A stretch of 64,000 nt of DNA, taken from NCBI RefSeq assembly GCF_037031225.1, contig NZ_JAYEZN010000001.1:186001-250000 (forward strand), read 5' to 3'. Shown here piece by piece: positions 1-8,550 of the stretch; within the stretch, counting starts at the first letter, position 1, and each line of letters starts with the position of its first letter. This DNA is from Halorientalis sp. LT38. Its GTDB lineage: Archaea > Halobacteriota > Halobacteria > Halobacteriales > Haloarculaceae. A program made the translations under genes and the position numbers. A model generated the notes under the pieces. The model saw only the letters and a program-made list of their open reading frames with translations. It made no database searches and was not told the origin of the DNA.

Positions 1-457
1 CACGCTCGAAGAGGTGTTCGTTGGCGACCTCGTGGTCGTCCTCGCGCTCGACGATCCGCTGGACGAGCAACGGGCGGACGGTCGACCGCGCCACGTTTTT
101 CGCCGTGCTGCCGATCAATCGCCGTTCGAGCGGGCTCTGTCCCCGCGAGCCGACGATCACCAGATCGGCGTCCACCCGCTCGGCCAGTCCGTTGATTCGC
201 CGGTGTGGCGTCCCCCGTACGACGTGGGTCTGGACTTCGAATCCCTCTGCCTCGAGGAGGCCACGCTGCCGATCGAGCGCGGCGCGCGTCCGCCGACTCA
301 CGTCGCTTCCCGGCATTCCCGCCGTGACGTTCGGGCTCGTGACGGTGACGAGATCAAAAGTGCCGATCCCGTATCGTTCGAGACACTCGAGACAGGTCTC
401 GGTGCCCATCGCCGCCTCGATCGCCGCCGACAGGTCGGTCGCGTACACTGCGCGCAT
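1..457 (-). CDS. Universal stress protein (UspA) domain, 3' end beyond window
   Basis: At least 152 residues are visible, starting MRAVYATDLS with ATG at 457, and no stop occurs before the window edge. The C-terminal nucleotide-binding signature of UspA proteins is clear: ADLVIVGSRGQSPLERRLIGS followed by a VARSTVRPLLVQ strand, the G-2x-G-9x-G(S/T) ATP-binding pattern. Usp proteins are soluble and usually linked to stress survival. The frame stays open past the usual end of a single Usp domain, so a second domain or a C-terminal extension may continue outside the window. It is separated by about 150 bp from the next gene, which lies on the same strand. Confidence 0.8.
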   Translation of the reverse strand, partial: MRAVYATDLSAAIEAAMGTETCLECLERYGIGTFDLVTVTSPNVTAGMPGSDVSRRTRAALDRQRGLLEAEGFEVQTHVVRGTPHRRINGLAERVDADLVIVGSRGQSPLERRLIGSTAKNVARSTVRPLLVQRIVEREDDHEVANEHLFER

Positions 458-605
458 GCGTCGACCTACGAGCGCCGCGGTAATTAGTATTGCGTATATT
501 TCACAAGACAATAACGACGGAACGCCACAGCCGTCGGTCCGGGTGTCGAGGCCTGCGAAGTGAACGAGCCCCACCGAGCGGAGTGGGAGAAACGGGAGCA
601 GACGG

Positions 606-998
606 TCAGCGGTCGCCGGGGGACCGGGCCAGGCAGGTGACTTCTAGCCCCGACCCGCCGTCGCTGCCGAGCGACACGACCACGTCGTCGACGGCCCGGA
701 CGTACTCGCTGCTGTGCTTGCCGGTCGCGGAGAGCCGCGTTCGCTCTTCGAGCAGTCCGGCGTCGGTCAGCAGTTCGAGTTTCCGGTAGGTCGTCGAGAG
801 CGGGAGGTCACAGGCGTCGGACAGTTCGTTCGCCGAGCGCGCGTCCTCGCTGGCCGCGTCGAGGATGGCGCGGCAGTCGGTGTCGTCGAGGGCGTCGAGG
901 ACGTGCTGGATCTCGGCCGCGCGGTCGACGGCCGTCGCGTCTGTCGCGGTCTCGTCGCCGAACTTCCCGGTCGCAATTGCGGACGGTGATTGGCTCAT
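606..998 (-). CDS. Winged helix-turn-helix transcriptional regulator (ArsR-like)
   Basis: A 130-aa protein. I start it at MSQSPSAIATG (ATG at 998); an upstream in-frame extension of 28 residues looks non-coding. After a charged N-terminus, about residues 25-100 form a winged helix: ILDAASEDARSANELSDACD is helix 2 and the turn, LPLSTTYRKLELLTDAGLLEE is the recognition helix leading into the wing. This is the haloarchaeal ArsR/DUF7342-type layout. No metal-binding cysteine pair is present, so metal sensing is unlikely. It sits between a stress protein and a NarO-like regulator; its target is unknown. Confidence 0.75.
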   Translation of the reverse strand: MSQSPSAIATGKFGDETATDATAVDRAAEIQHVLDALDDTDCRAILDAASEDARSANELSDACDLPLSTTYRKLELLTDAGLLEERTRLSATGKHSSEYVRAVDDVVVSLGSDGGSGLEVTCLARSPGDR

Positions 999-1103
999 AC
1001 TACTGCCGAGGGCTTCGGGGGTGAGGAACCGATAGCCCGGATAACGGGGCGGGTTTATACGTGAGCCGAACCGGTTCGGCATCTGGCGGTCGGGCGATCC
1101 CGG

Positions 1104-1739
1104 TCAGAGCACGTCTCCGAGCAGTTTCGTCTCCGCCGCGGAGAGGTGTTCCCGGAGCGTCGACGGGTCGATGTCGAGTTCCGCCGCGATCTCGGTCGCG
1201 TTGGCCCGCCGCGGATGCTCGAAATACCCCATCTCGTGGGCTCGTTCGAGGACCTGCAACTGTCGTTCGGTGAGCTTGCTCCGGTCGACGAGTACCGTGT
1301 CCTGGTCGGACTCGCCGGCCGGCGCTCGCACGAACCGCTTGATGTCGACGTCCGGGAACCGATCGCGGAGTTCCGCGACGACGGTCTGGAGTTCGTCGTA
1401 GTCGGCGGCGTGGAACACGACCGTGAGCCGCCCCTCCCTGGCGACGTATCGGGTGACTGGACACCCGAACTGTCCGAGACACTCGCAAGGGCAGGACACA
1501 CCGTCCTCGTGGGTGAGACGGTACCGCTGGGTCGATCCGTGGGAGAACACCGGCGTCAGATCGGTCTCGGTTTCGACCGCCTCGTCGATAGCGAACTCCG
1601 TGGCACTCCGGGCGTCGGCGGATGGACGAACGCTGGTCACCACCGAATCGACCGTCGCCCCTGCCGCTGTCGCGTGTTCGACGATCGGACAGATGTCGGG
1701 CGTCGAAAATGTGACCGTCGCTCTGATCCCGGACGACAT
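1104..1739 (-). CDS. narO: NarO-like HTH-10 (Bat-type) regulator with Cys cluster
   Basis: A 211-aa regulator. The C-terminal part (about residues 150-205) is the bacterio-opsin-activator HTH: LTERQLQVLERAHEMGYFE, then ATEIAAELDIDPSTLREHL. The N-terminal part has Cys17 and a cluster Cys83-P-Cys85-E-Cys87 with Cys93, so Cys17...Cys83-x-Cys85-x7-Cys93 fits the CXnCXCX7C motif described for NarO, the haloarchaeal activator of denitrification genes. The cluster probably binds an Fe-S centre that senses oxygen, nitric oxide or redox state. It lies directly downstream of a truncated hemoglobin gene on the same strand, 41 bp away, so the two are likely co-expressed. DmsR-type paralogues share this layout, so identity as NarO itself is inferred. 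Confidence 0.75.
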   Translation of the reverse strand: MSSGIRATVTFSTPDICPIVEHATAAGATVDSVVTSVRPSADARSATEFAIDEAVETETDLTPVFSHGSTQRYRLTHEDGVSCPCECLGQFGCPVTRYVAREGRLTVVFHAADYDELQTVVAELRDRFPDVDIKRFVRAPAGESDQDTVLVDRSKLTERQLQVLERAHEMGYFEHPRRANATEIAAELDIDPSTLREHLSAAETKLLGDVL

Positions 1740-1780
1740 CGGTATCGAGCGTTTCCCCGGGAGTCACTTGAGTGTACAGG

Positions 1781-2152
1781 TCACTCCGGGGGCCCGTCCA
1801 GTAACTCGTCCTCGTAGGCGGCGACGGCCTCGACGACTGCCGCCGCGTCGTCCTCTGGAACCTCGAACGCGTCGAGACTCTCCATGAGCAAGGCGACCGC
1901 CCGGTTGATGTCCGCCGGTTCGAAGGGGACGTCGAGGTGTGCCTCCCGGACCGGTGGCGCGTCGTAGGTCTCCGGTCCGCCCGCGGCCTCACAGAGGAAA
2001 TCCGTCTGCGTCCGGCGCAACTGCTCCATATCCGCGGTCTCGAAGAACGGCCCGAGCCGTTCGTCGGCGACAAGCCGGTCGTAGAAGTCGTCGACGACGG
2101 CTCGAATGCCGTCTCGCCCGCCCAGTCGCTCGTACAGTGTCGTCTCGGACAT
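1781..2152 (-). CDS. glbN: Group I truncated hemoglobin (trHbN-like)
   Basis: A 123-aa protein with the family opening LYERLGG near residue 6, the B-helix block ending in Tyr24 (expected B10 tyrosine, ligand contact) and His72 in VREAHLDVPF, the expected proximal haem ligand. The length matches group I truncated globins. Such proteins bind O2 and NO and often detoxify NO. It directly precedes a NarO-like regulator gene on the same strand, which supports a role in nitrosative or low-oxygen metabolism. Start is ATG at 2152; the gap to the UbiB gene behind it is only 67 bp. Confidence 0.9.
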   Translation of the reverse strand: MSETTLYERLGGRDGIRAVVDDFYDRLVADERLGPFFETADMEQLRRTQTDFLCEAAGGPETYDAPPVREAHLDVPFEPADINRAVALLMESLDAFEVPEDDAAAVVEAVAAYEDELLDGPPE

Positions 2153-2219
2153 GTTCGGTACTTAGGGCACCCCCAGCAAAAGGCGATCCCTCGTTCTCAC
2201 TCCCTGGAAACAGCGGCGG

Positions 2220-3788
2220 TCAGGTGACTCGGCGGGCCACCAGATACGCGAGGAGGAAGATGGCACCGAGCCCACCCGCGAGGGCCGCGAACGGACCGTT
2301 CTGGACGGTCAGGATCGCCGCCGTGATAGCCAGTGCGCCCGCGAGAACGGCGTACCCGAGATTTCGGTCCCCTCGCGACTGGCCGTCCACAGGGTTCGTT
2401 CGGACGACCAGTTCCTCGCGTTCGAGGCGGTCCAGCGTTCGATCGAGCCTCGCGGGGAGCCGCGTGAGGGCGGGGAGTGACCGCTGGACGTCCGTCCAGG
2501 TCTCCTCCGCCAGTGCCTGGAGTTCGTGTTCGATGAACCCCTCCTCGACGAGAAACCGACGGATGACGACCAGGAAGTCGAACTCCGGATCGAGCTGTCG
2601 ACAGACGCCCTCACCGACGGTGCCGACTCTGACGAGCAACATCACGTCCGGCGGGATTCTGAACGGGAAGTCACGGAGCATCGTCGTCAACTCGGTAACG
2701 ATCGCCCGCCAGGTGATCTCCGGGCGGCCTTCGAGATTCTGGACCACGAGTTCCAGCACGCGCCCGACCTCGGCGCGGTCGACGTCGGGTTCGAGCACGT
2801 CCAGTGCGATCAGGGCGTCGACCAGCCCGTGAACGTCACGCCGGACGAGCGCGCGATAGAGTGAGACGAGGTCCGCCTGCACGGTCTCGGGGAGGCGCTC
2901 GCTCATGCCGAAATCGTACAGCAACAGCGAGCCGTCGGCCGTGACGGCGAGGTTCCCCGGGTGTGGGTCGGCGTGGAACACGCCGTCGACGAGCCCCATC
3001 TTCAGATAGACCGTCGCGATCCGTTCCGCCATCTGGTGTGGCGTCACGTCCAGCTCCTCGAAGGCGTCCTCGTCGGTGATCTTGCGCCCGGGCAGGTACT
3101 CCATCGCCAGTATTCGCTCCGACGACAGTTCCTCGTGGGCGGCCGGGACGGTGACGCCGTCGTCGTCGGCGAGGTTCTCGCGCACGTCGGCCATGACCGT
3201 TCGCTCGCGATCGAAGTCGAGTTCGTCGAGGATGATCTCCTCGAAGTCGTCTGCTGCGTTCCGGATCGAGTACGCCTGCCGGTCCGGGACGAAGGCGCCG
3301 ATCACTGGGACCAGTGCCCGAACGACCCGGAGGTCGCGCTCGATGACGGGTTTCAGCCCGGGACGACGGACTTTCAGCGCGATCCGCTCGCCGCGATACC
3401 GGACGGTGTAGACGTACGCGAGTGATCCGCCCGCGACGGTCTCGAGCGTCGAGAGATCGAGGTCGTCCCCGAGTTCGGCCTCGACTATCGACCGCGGATC
3501 ACCGCCCGCGTCCTCCGGTACCTCGTCCTGGAGCGTCGCGAAGACGTCCGCGTAGGTGGGCGGGACGATGTCCGGACGCGTCGAGAGCACCTGGCCGACT
3601 TTGACGAACGCCGGGCCGAGTTCGAGCATCGTATCGCGAATCCGCTCGGCGCGGCGACGGTGGGCCGACTCGTCGAGTCGTCGCGGCCCGCCGAACAGCA
3701 GATACCGTCGGCGGTCCCTGAGGAAGGCGACGGCGAACGGGAGAAACCGTACGACGACGGACAGGTATCGCCGGAGGAACCCGTTCAT
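2220..3788 (-). CDS. ABC1/UbiB-family atypical kinase
   Basis: A 522-aa protein of the UbiB/AarF/ADCK family. Visible are the family-specific KxGQ region (AFVKVGQVLSTRPDIVP, about residue 60), a modified A-rich loop (GGSLAYV), the lysine strand ERIALKVRRPG, the catalytic block VFHADPHPGNLAV and the metal-binding DFG in LLLYDFGMSE. Two hydrophobic helices end the protein (about residues 470-515), giving a membrane anchor. Family members are ATPases/kinases needed for isoprenoid quinone or other lipid metabolism at the membrane; haloarchaea use menaquinones, so the substrate here is unproven. Only 67 bp separates its start of transcription side from the globin gene on the same strand. Confidence 0.88.
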   Translation of the reverse strand: MNGFLRRYLSVVVRFLPFAVAFLRDRRRYLLFGGPRRLDESAHRRRAERIRDTMLELGPAFVKVGQVLSTRPDIVPPTYADVFATLQDEVPEDAGGDPRSIVEAELGDDLDLSTLETVAGGSLAYVYTVRYRGERIALKVRRPGLKPVIERDLRVVRALVPVIGAFVPDRQAYSIRNAADDFEEIILDELDFDRERTVMADVRENLADDDGVTVPAAHEELSSERILAMEYLPGRKITDEDAFEELDVTPHQMAERIATVYLKMGLVDGVFHADPHPGNLAVTADGSLLLYDFGMSERLPETVQADLVSLYRALVRRDVHGLVDALIALDVLEPDVDRAEVGRVLELVVQNLEGRPEITWRAIVTELTTMLRDFPFRIPPDVMLLVRVGTVGEGVCRQLDPEFDFLVVIRRFLVEEGFIEHELQALAEETWTDVQRSLPALTRLPARLDRTLDRLEREELVVRTNPVDGQSRGDRNLGYAVLAGALAITAAILTVQNGPFAALAGGLGAIFLLAYLVARRVT

Positions 3789-3995
3789 CGGCCTTGGCCG
3801 TCCGTCTCCCCCCTACGTCGACGGTTCATGATTTCACCTTCGGGTGACCGACTCATATCTGTGTGGGACAGCCTCCAGAAATCGGTCGGCCGCTCGGGCT
3901 CCCTGGGTCGTTCGTACGGACGCCCCGCCTCAGTCACTCCCCCAGTACCGGTCCCGCGGATCGAGACGGCGCCGTCGGCGTTCGATCGGTCCCTC

Positions 3996-4457
3996 TCAGG
4001 CCGATTCGAGCGTCTCGTCGATTTCGACGCGTCGGCCGCTCAGCTCGTCCGGAACGAGTTGATACAGCCGAACGTCGAGATCCCGTTTCGACTCGCCCCA
4101 GATCTCGAACAGTGGGCGTTTCGCGTCGCCGTACTGCTCCAGGTGTTCGACCGTCAACTCGGACCGTGGGATCTCTTCGAGCGTGCCGACTGCGACGACG
4201 CTGCGGTACACCCCGTTTTCGTTCTCGTAGACGACGAGGCGCACCTTCGGTGTGGAACCCAGAAACTGCCGTTTCTCGCTCCCCGGCGTCGAGACGAGTC
4301 GAAGATAGAACTGCCGTTGGTCGCTATCGTAGCCGTAGGAAATCGGAATCGCGTACGGCTCGTCGTCACGAGCGAGAGACAGCACCCCGGTTTCGTGGCG
4401 GGCGAGAACCCGATCGGTCTCGTCTGCCGACAACGACGTCTGCTGATCCAGAGCCAT
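3996..4457 (-). CDS. Pyridoxamine 5'-phosphate oxidase-like flavin split-barrel protein
   Basis: A 153-aa protein of the PNPOx-like FMN-binding split-barrel family, close to the usual length for the single-barrel haloarchaeal type. Strands are recognisable in ETGVLSLARDDEPYAIPISYGY (about residues 22-43), FYLRLVSTPGSEKRQFL and VRLVVYENENGVYRSVVAVG. The latter half (EEIPRSELTVEHLEQYG) is the typical helical segment. Members bind FMN, F420 or haem and act as small redox enzymes; the substrate cannot be told. Start is ATG at 4457, with an AT-richer intergenic region upstream shared with the divergent zinc-ribbon gene at 4715. Confidence 0.82.
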   Translation of the reverse strand: MALDQQTSLSADETDRVLARHETGVLSLARDDEPYAIPISYGYDSDQRQFYLRLVSTPGSEKRQFLGSTPKVRLVVYENENGVYRSVVAVGTLEEIPRSELTVEHLEQYGDAKRPLFEIWGESKRDLDVRLYQLVPDELSGRRVEIDETLESA

Positions 4458-4714
4458 TTTGTTCGCACCCCCACTACAGCGGTTGCCGATTAATAGTTGT
4501 CCGTCCCAGAACGTGTGCCGGCCGATCCAGCCAGAGTACCGCTAACCGAGTAACTGCCGTTTCCGCCCTCCAGCGTACTGTGATACGGAATACACAGATC
4601 CACAGGCCGTGCGAAATCCGGGATTTCCCCGCTGGGGATGGGACCGAGGGAATTCCCGTTCGGCTGGAAACAGAGAGGTTCATTTAACCCTCTCTCACAT
4701 AGACACCGATACGG

Positions 4715-4867
4715 ATGGTCGACAACGGGGCCGCAGAGTATCTGTTCGTTTGCGAAGAGTGCGGCGAGTCCCTGGAAGTCAACGCCGCGATGCGAGACAC
4801 CCTCATCGAAAAGGGCTGTGTGATCTGTAGCGCCCCCGTGACTACCGGCGAATTCTCGGCGGAGTGA
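4715..4867 (+). CDS. Small zinc-ribbon protein (DUF7560-like)
   Basis: A 50-aa protein beginning MVDNGAAEYLFVCEECGESL. Two Cys pairs, CEEC near residue 13 and CVIC near residue 38, form a single zinc ribbon. This CxxC...CxxC layout with a short acidic tail matches small haloarchaeal zinc-ribbon proteins of the DUF7560 kind; their role is unknown. ATG at 4715 follows an AT-rich stretch (catttaaccctctcac). It is divergent from the flavin split-barrel gene at 4457. Confidence 0.75.
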   Translation: MVDNGAAEYLFVCEECGESLEVNAAMRDTLIEKGCVICSAPVTTGEFSAE

Positions 4868-5406
4868 CACACCCCCAAGAGCGACCAGAAGTGATTGAGT
4901 GGTGACACAAATCTGCGTTCGACGAGGGTCGCTAACCTATAGCGACATGGGATTTACGCGACTGGTTCACGACGGACGGAGCAATTCCAGCAGTCCGCGT
5001 CGAACTCCGATCGCTTCTCTGGCCTCCCAGTAACTCGACTGCGACAGGAGTCGATGGTGGCCGGTCATCTCGAGCCGATGGCTTCGATAATCTAGAGCGT
5101 GACCGGAAACGGACCCCTACTCGAGCACCGAAACCCGGCACCGATCTAGAAGGGCAACTTCACCACGTCGACCCCAGGGGTCAGGGTCGGCAAATGGCCC
5201 CGCACCCAGTTCCGGTCTAACGCACACCATTGTTCCACGCTGTGATTAATATTCTGGCTGGTGGGTATCGTCCACTGGTATTAGGGTACTATCAGACCAA
5301 ATATTCTTATCATCACCGCGTTCTTGCAGTAGCACAGACCCAAATAAGATAGTTTATTCTCGAATCTGGGGATACACTTTTGGGCCCGGCGTGCGAGCGT
5401 CGAAAC
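4868..5406. other. 539-bp intergenic region, no convincing gene
   Basis: I see no ORF with haloarchaeal character here: the short reading frames are Arg/Ser-rich, as expected of shadow frames. The last 180 bp are distinctly AT-rich (for example attaatattctgg near 5246 and aagatagtttattctcg near 5347), which suits a promoter for the DUF5805-recombinase pair at 5407. No clear dyad, tRNA or attachment-site duplication was found by eye. Confidence 0.5.
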
Positions 5407-5787
5407 ATGTCCGCCGACGGTGACGTCGACACGTCGCGAACCAGTGTCCGGACCTACGTGCCGGCCTACCAGAAATCCGAGTGGGAGCGAGCGGCCGACC
5501 GCATGGACATGAGTCTCAGCGAGTTCGTTCGCTCGATGGTGCAGGCCGGCCGACGCGGTTTCGAAGGCGGTCTCGACGACGAGGCTGGCGCCGAGGCCGA
5601 CCACAGCGGTGCGGACCTGGAATCCGAGGTCGTCACAGCGCTACGCGACGCCGAGTGTCTCTCGTGGGAAGAACTCGTGACGAGCGTGACCGACGACGTC
5701 GAGTCGGAGCTAGAGCGGACGCTCCAGGAGAGTCCGCGAATTCAGCACAGTCCCCGTCGCGGCGGGTACGTTCTGGAGGACGTATGA
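5407..5787 (+). CDS. DUF5805 protein, partner of tyrosine recombinase
   Basis: A 126-aa acidic protein starting MSADGDVDTSRTSVRTYVP at an ATG; an upstream TTG would add nine unlikely residues. The segment VRTYVPAYQKSEWERAADRM followed by DMSLSEFVRSMVQAGRRGF (residues 16-53) resembles a ribbon-helix-helix-like N-terminus: a basic strand, then two helices. The C-terminal half (about residues 75-125) looks like a small winged domain ending GGYVLEDV. Its stop overlaps the recombinase start by 4 bp (ATGA), so both are translated together. This is the DUF5805 layout I know from haloarchaea. A DNA-binding accessory role for the recombinase is inferred. Confidence 0.7.
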   Translation: MSADGDVDTSRTSVRTYVPAYQKSEWERAADRMDMSLSEFVRSMVQAGRRGFEGGLDDEAGAEADHSGADLESEVVTALRDAECLSWEELVTSVTDDVESELERTLQESPRIQHSPRRGGYVLEDV

Positions 5788-6821
5788 GCCAGGCACAGAC
5801 GGCAGAACGGCCGGACGATCCGGTTGCGTACTTCCTGCAGGACATCGAGTTCCAGGGCAAGTCGACCCGGACGCGCGACTCCTACGCGCGCGTGCTCCGG
5901 CAGTTCGAGCGGTACCTCACTGCGAACGACGTGGATGGCCTCGACGCCGCGTCCTACCGCGATTGCATGTCCTGGATCCACACGCTCCGGGGCGCACACG
6001 CCGAGAGTACGATCGCAACGTACGCGTCCTATCTCCACCGGTTTTACTCCTACATGGTCCAGGTCGGCGTCTTCGAGTCCAACCCGATGACCGTGGTGAT
6101 CGAGGAGATGGACGAGTCGATCCACACCGACCCCACCAGACGCGACCTCTCGATCGAGGAGATGCGGGGCTTCGTGAACACGATCGCCCACCCGCTCGAC
6201 GAAGCCATCGTGACGACGCTGCTCAAGACCGGCATGCGGTCCGGGGAGCTCTGTAATCTCGACGTCCGCGACGTGAACGTCGAGGGCCTCTCACTGGACG
6301 CCAGCGGGTTCGAGACGGTCAGACCCCAGCTCCAGGGCCGGCCGGACTCGATCTACGTCGACGACGAACCGGCGCGAGACGAGACCATCAACGGTGAACG
6401 ACGATCCGCTTCGAACAAGCGCAAGCGAGCGACCGTCGTCCCGGTCGATTCGGAGCTCAAAGCGGCGCTCGAACGCTGGCTCGCCGTGCGACCGGATCCA
6501 GCGTCCCCGGCCGAGCCGCTGTTCGTGAGCACGAGCCGCAACTGGGGTGAGCGAGTCACGATCGACACCGTCCACCACGTCGTCGCCTCCAACGCTGAAC
6601 GAATGGGCTGGTACCGGACCGGCGGCGGCGCCGACGAGAACGTCACGCCCCACTACTTCCGGCACTTCTTCACCACGCATCTCCGGGATCGGACCGGCGA
6701 CCGCGGCATCGTCAAGTACCTGCGTGGCGACGTGGCCTCGGACATCATCGACACCTACACGCACGACTGGGGCAGTAGAGTCCGAGAAACCTACGAGCGA
6801 CACATCTACTCGCTGGTCTGA
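5784..6821 (+). CDS. Site-specific tyrosine recombinase (XerC/D-like)
   Basis: A 345-aa integrase. Residues 14-105 are a SAM-like N-terminal core-binding domain (KSTRTRDSYARVLRQFERYL). The catalytic domain has Arg152 in GMRSGELCNL, candidate lysines 212-215, and the H-x-x-R block His290-Y-F-Arg293-His294. The position of the second conserved His/Trp (LGH in Xer proteins) reads LRGD, with Asp316. The likely nucleophile is Tyr325 in IDTYTH. It overlaps the DUF5805 gene by 4 bp. With no phage or plasmid genes around it and no flanking tRNA, it is either a resident chromosome-maintenance recombinase or the remnant of an element. Confidence 0.88.
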   Translation: MSQAQTAERPDDPVAYFLQDIEFQGKSTRTRDSYARVLRQFERYLTANDVDGLDAASYRDCMSWIHTLRGAHAESTIATYASYLHRFYSYMVQVGVFESNPMTVVIEEMDESIHTDPTRRDLSIEEMRGFVNTIAHPLDEAIVTTLLKTGMRSGELCNLDVRDVNVEGLSLDASGFETVRPQLQGRPDSIYVDDEPARDETINGERRSASNKRKRATVVPVDSELKAALERWLAVRPDPASPAEPLFVSTSRNWGERVTIDTVHHVVASNAERMGWYRTGGGADENVTPHYFRHFFTTHLRDRTGDRGIVKYLRGDVASDIIDTYTHDWGSRVRETYERHIYSLV

Positions 6822-7030
6822 GGCCGTTTTCGCGCCTTTATCATCATGTTAGTTTAGTATAAAATATTACATACCCCGCCCCGGCACCGACACATAAACT
6901 GTATGTCGCTATATCGAAGATCGAGTTAGATCTTGCGGATGGCGGGCCCGTAACTCGCATATTCTCTCCGTCGAACCGATTTCGGTGAGCGGACGCCACT
7001 CATTTACTCCGCGAGGTGGAACGGTCGGGT

Positions 7031-7462
7031 ATGTACGATTCGATCCTCGTGCCGACCGACGGCAGTGACGCGGCACGGGCAGCGGTCGATCACGCCATCG
7101 ACCACGCCGAGCGGTACGACGCGACCCTGCACGTGCTCTACGTGATCGAGGCGCCGCCGACGGACGAGGCGACCACTGGGGACGTGCTGGATTCCCTGGA
7201 AGCCACGGGCAAGCGGGCGATCCAGGAGGTGACCGACCAGGCACGGGCCGCTGACGTGGGCACAGTCGAAGGGATGGTCGCGGAGGGACAGCCCCACCGG
7301 GCGATCCTCACGTACGTCGAGGACAACGGGATCGATCTCGTTGTGATGGGCACTCACGGCCGGACCGGACTCGATCGCTACCTGCTGGGGAGCGTGACCG
7401 AGAAGGTCGTCCGGACGTCGCCGGTGCCAGTGCTCACGGTTCGGTCGGAGGAGTCGGACTGA
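7031..7462 (+). CDS. Universal stress protein UspA, single domain
   Basis: A 143-aa protein starting MYDSILVPTDGSDAARAAV, the canonical first strand and ATP-loop of UspA. The C-terminal nucleotide-binding motif is intact: LVVMGTHGRTGLDRYLLGSV (G-2x-G-9x-G-S/T), then VVRTSPVPVLTVR. The full ATP-binding signature suggests an ATP-binding Usp. ATG at 7031 was preferred over a GTG five codons upstream. A strongly AT-rich segment at 6840-6870, with a TATA-like gtataaaat, lies between the recombinase and this gene. Confidence 0.92.
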   Translation: MYDSILVPTDGSDAARAAVDHAIDHAERYDATLHVLYVIEAPPTDEATTGDVLDSLEATGKRAIQEVTDQARAADVGTVEGMVAEGQPHRAILTYVEDNGIDLVVMGTHGRTGLDRYLLGSVTEKVVRTSPVPVLTVRSEESD

Positions 7463-7475
7463 GCGCCTGCCCGGA

Positions 7476-8408
7476 TCAGATCTCGATCCGATCGCCCAGG
7501 CGTTCGAGCGCGTCCCGTCCGTAGGCTTCGGGCCCCAGGTCCGGAAGCGTCTGGATCTCCCGATTCGGGAATTCCTCGCGGATGCGGTCGAGCTGGCGCA
7601 GATGGCTGTCGCGCCGCTCCAGACAGCGAGCGCAGTCACCGTCGACGGATTCGAGGACCCTGTTGACGAGCAGCGTTTCGACCGGGACCTCGAACTCGGA
7701 GAGTCGGTCGACGAGCCGTCGAGTCTCGTCGATCGCGAGCGTTTCGGGGAGGAGCACGACACGGAAGTCCGTGCGCTCGGGGTCACGCAGTAATTCGGCA
7801 ACCTGGTGCATCCGATCGCGGAATGCGGTGATCTCGTCGTTCTCGTCGCCGGTCCGCCAGAACGCCGCCGGACCCATCACCATGCTCCGGGCGGTCGAGA
7901 CGAGTCGTCTGACCTCGCCCCTGACCTTCACCGCCGTCGACAGCGACTCCTCGAGGACGTCCGGCAGCGTCAGCAGCCGAAGCGTGTGACCGGTCGGCGC
8001 CGTGTCGAAGACCACGCGGTCCCACTCGTCGCCGCCGTACTCGAGGAAGAACTGCAGGGACGCCACCTCGTCGCTCCCCGGGACGAAGCCGGCCTGGAAC
8101 AGGCGTTCGACGTCCTCGTCGGTGAGGGAGATGCCGGCGTCCCTGAACTCGGCCGCCAGCGACGAGACGATCCCCTGGTAGGCCTCCTGTCCTCGCTCCG
8201 GATCGGCCTCGACGCCCCAGAGGTTCTCCTCGATCGACGTCGGTTCGCCACCGAGCGAAACACCGAACGCGTCGCCCAGCGAGTGCGCCGGGTCCGTCGA
8301 AACCATGAGGGTCCGCTCCCCGCGCCCGGCGAGTTGCAACGCTGTCGCGGCCGCGCACGTCGTCTTGCCGACCCCGCCCTTGCCGCCGTAGAGGAGGAAC
8401 TTCGTCAT
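7476..8408 (-). CDS. ArsA/Get3-family ATPase
   Basis: A 310-aa single-domain ATPase. The deviant Walker A GKGGVGKTT is at residues 9-17, switch I DPAHS at 39-43, and the switch II region is DTAPTGHTLRLL. A CxxC pair (Cys259, Cys262, in DCARCLERR) lies near the C-terminus, as in Get3/TRC40 proteins where it coordinates the dimer zinc. Such proteins deliver tail-anchored membrane proteins or act in arsenite export; with no arsenic genes nearby, the Get3-like targeting role fits better. Start MTKFLLYGG at ATG 8408, divergent from the GT2 gene at 8551 across a 142-bp region that carries an iron-box-like dyad. Confidence 0.88.
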   Translation of the reverse strand: MTKFLLYGGKGGVGKTTCAAATALQLAGRGERTLMVSTDPAHSLGDAFGVSLGGEPTSIEENLWGVEADPERGQEAYQGIVSSLAAEFRDAGISLTDEDVERLFQAGFVPGSDEVASLQFFLEYGGDEWDRVVFDTAPTGHTLRLLTLPDVLEESLSTAVKVRGEVRRLVSTARSMVMGPAAFWRTGDENDEITAFRDRMHQVAELLRDPERTDFRVVLLPETLAIDETRRLVDRLSEFEVPVETLLVNRVLESVDGDCARCLERRDSHLRQLDRIREEFPNREIQTLPDLGPEAYGRDALERLGDRIEI

Positions 8409-8502
8409 GGTGCAACGAACGGCCGAGGAACACAAAAGGAGATGTCGGACCGCGCTGACACGTCCGCACGGGCGTCGCTCGGAGACGCGATCGCCCCCTA
8501 GT

Positions 8503-8516
8503 TTTGGCGAACCTAA
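8503..8516. promoter_or_regulatory. Iron-box-like dyad (1 mismatch) before the GT2 gene
   Basis: The site reads TTTGG-CGAA-CCTAA, one mismatch from the TTAGG-N4-CCTAA dyad found at the iron-transport genes in this window. It lies 34 bp upstream of the GT2 start (8551) and 94 bp from the divergent ATPase start (8408). Regulation by a DtxR-type iron repressor is inferred from the core sequence only. Confidence 0.5.
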
Positions 8517-8550
8517 AAGTTCAAGATGCTGCCGTTCCGACCCGTATCCA

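Noticed and set aside
3789-3995. Possible regulatory RNA between the UbiB and split-barrel genes
   Set aside because: No stable fold or conserved element seen by eye; left as plain intergenic sequence.
4932-5604. Reverse-strand reading frames in the 4.9-5.6 kb region
   Set aside because: Arg/Ser-rich composition, no recognisable motif, and overlap with the real DUF5805 gene on the other strand; typical shadow frames of GC-rich DNA.
6822-7030. AT-rich segment between recombinase and stress protein as attachment site
   Set aside because: No matching repeat found elsewhere in the window; more simply a promoter region.
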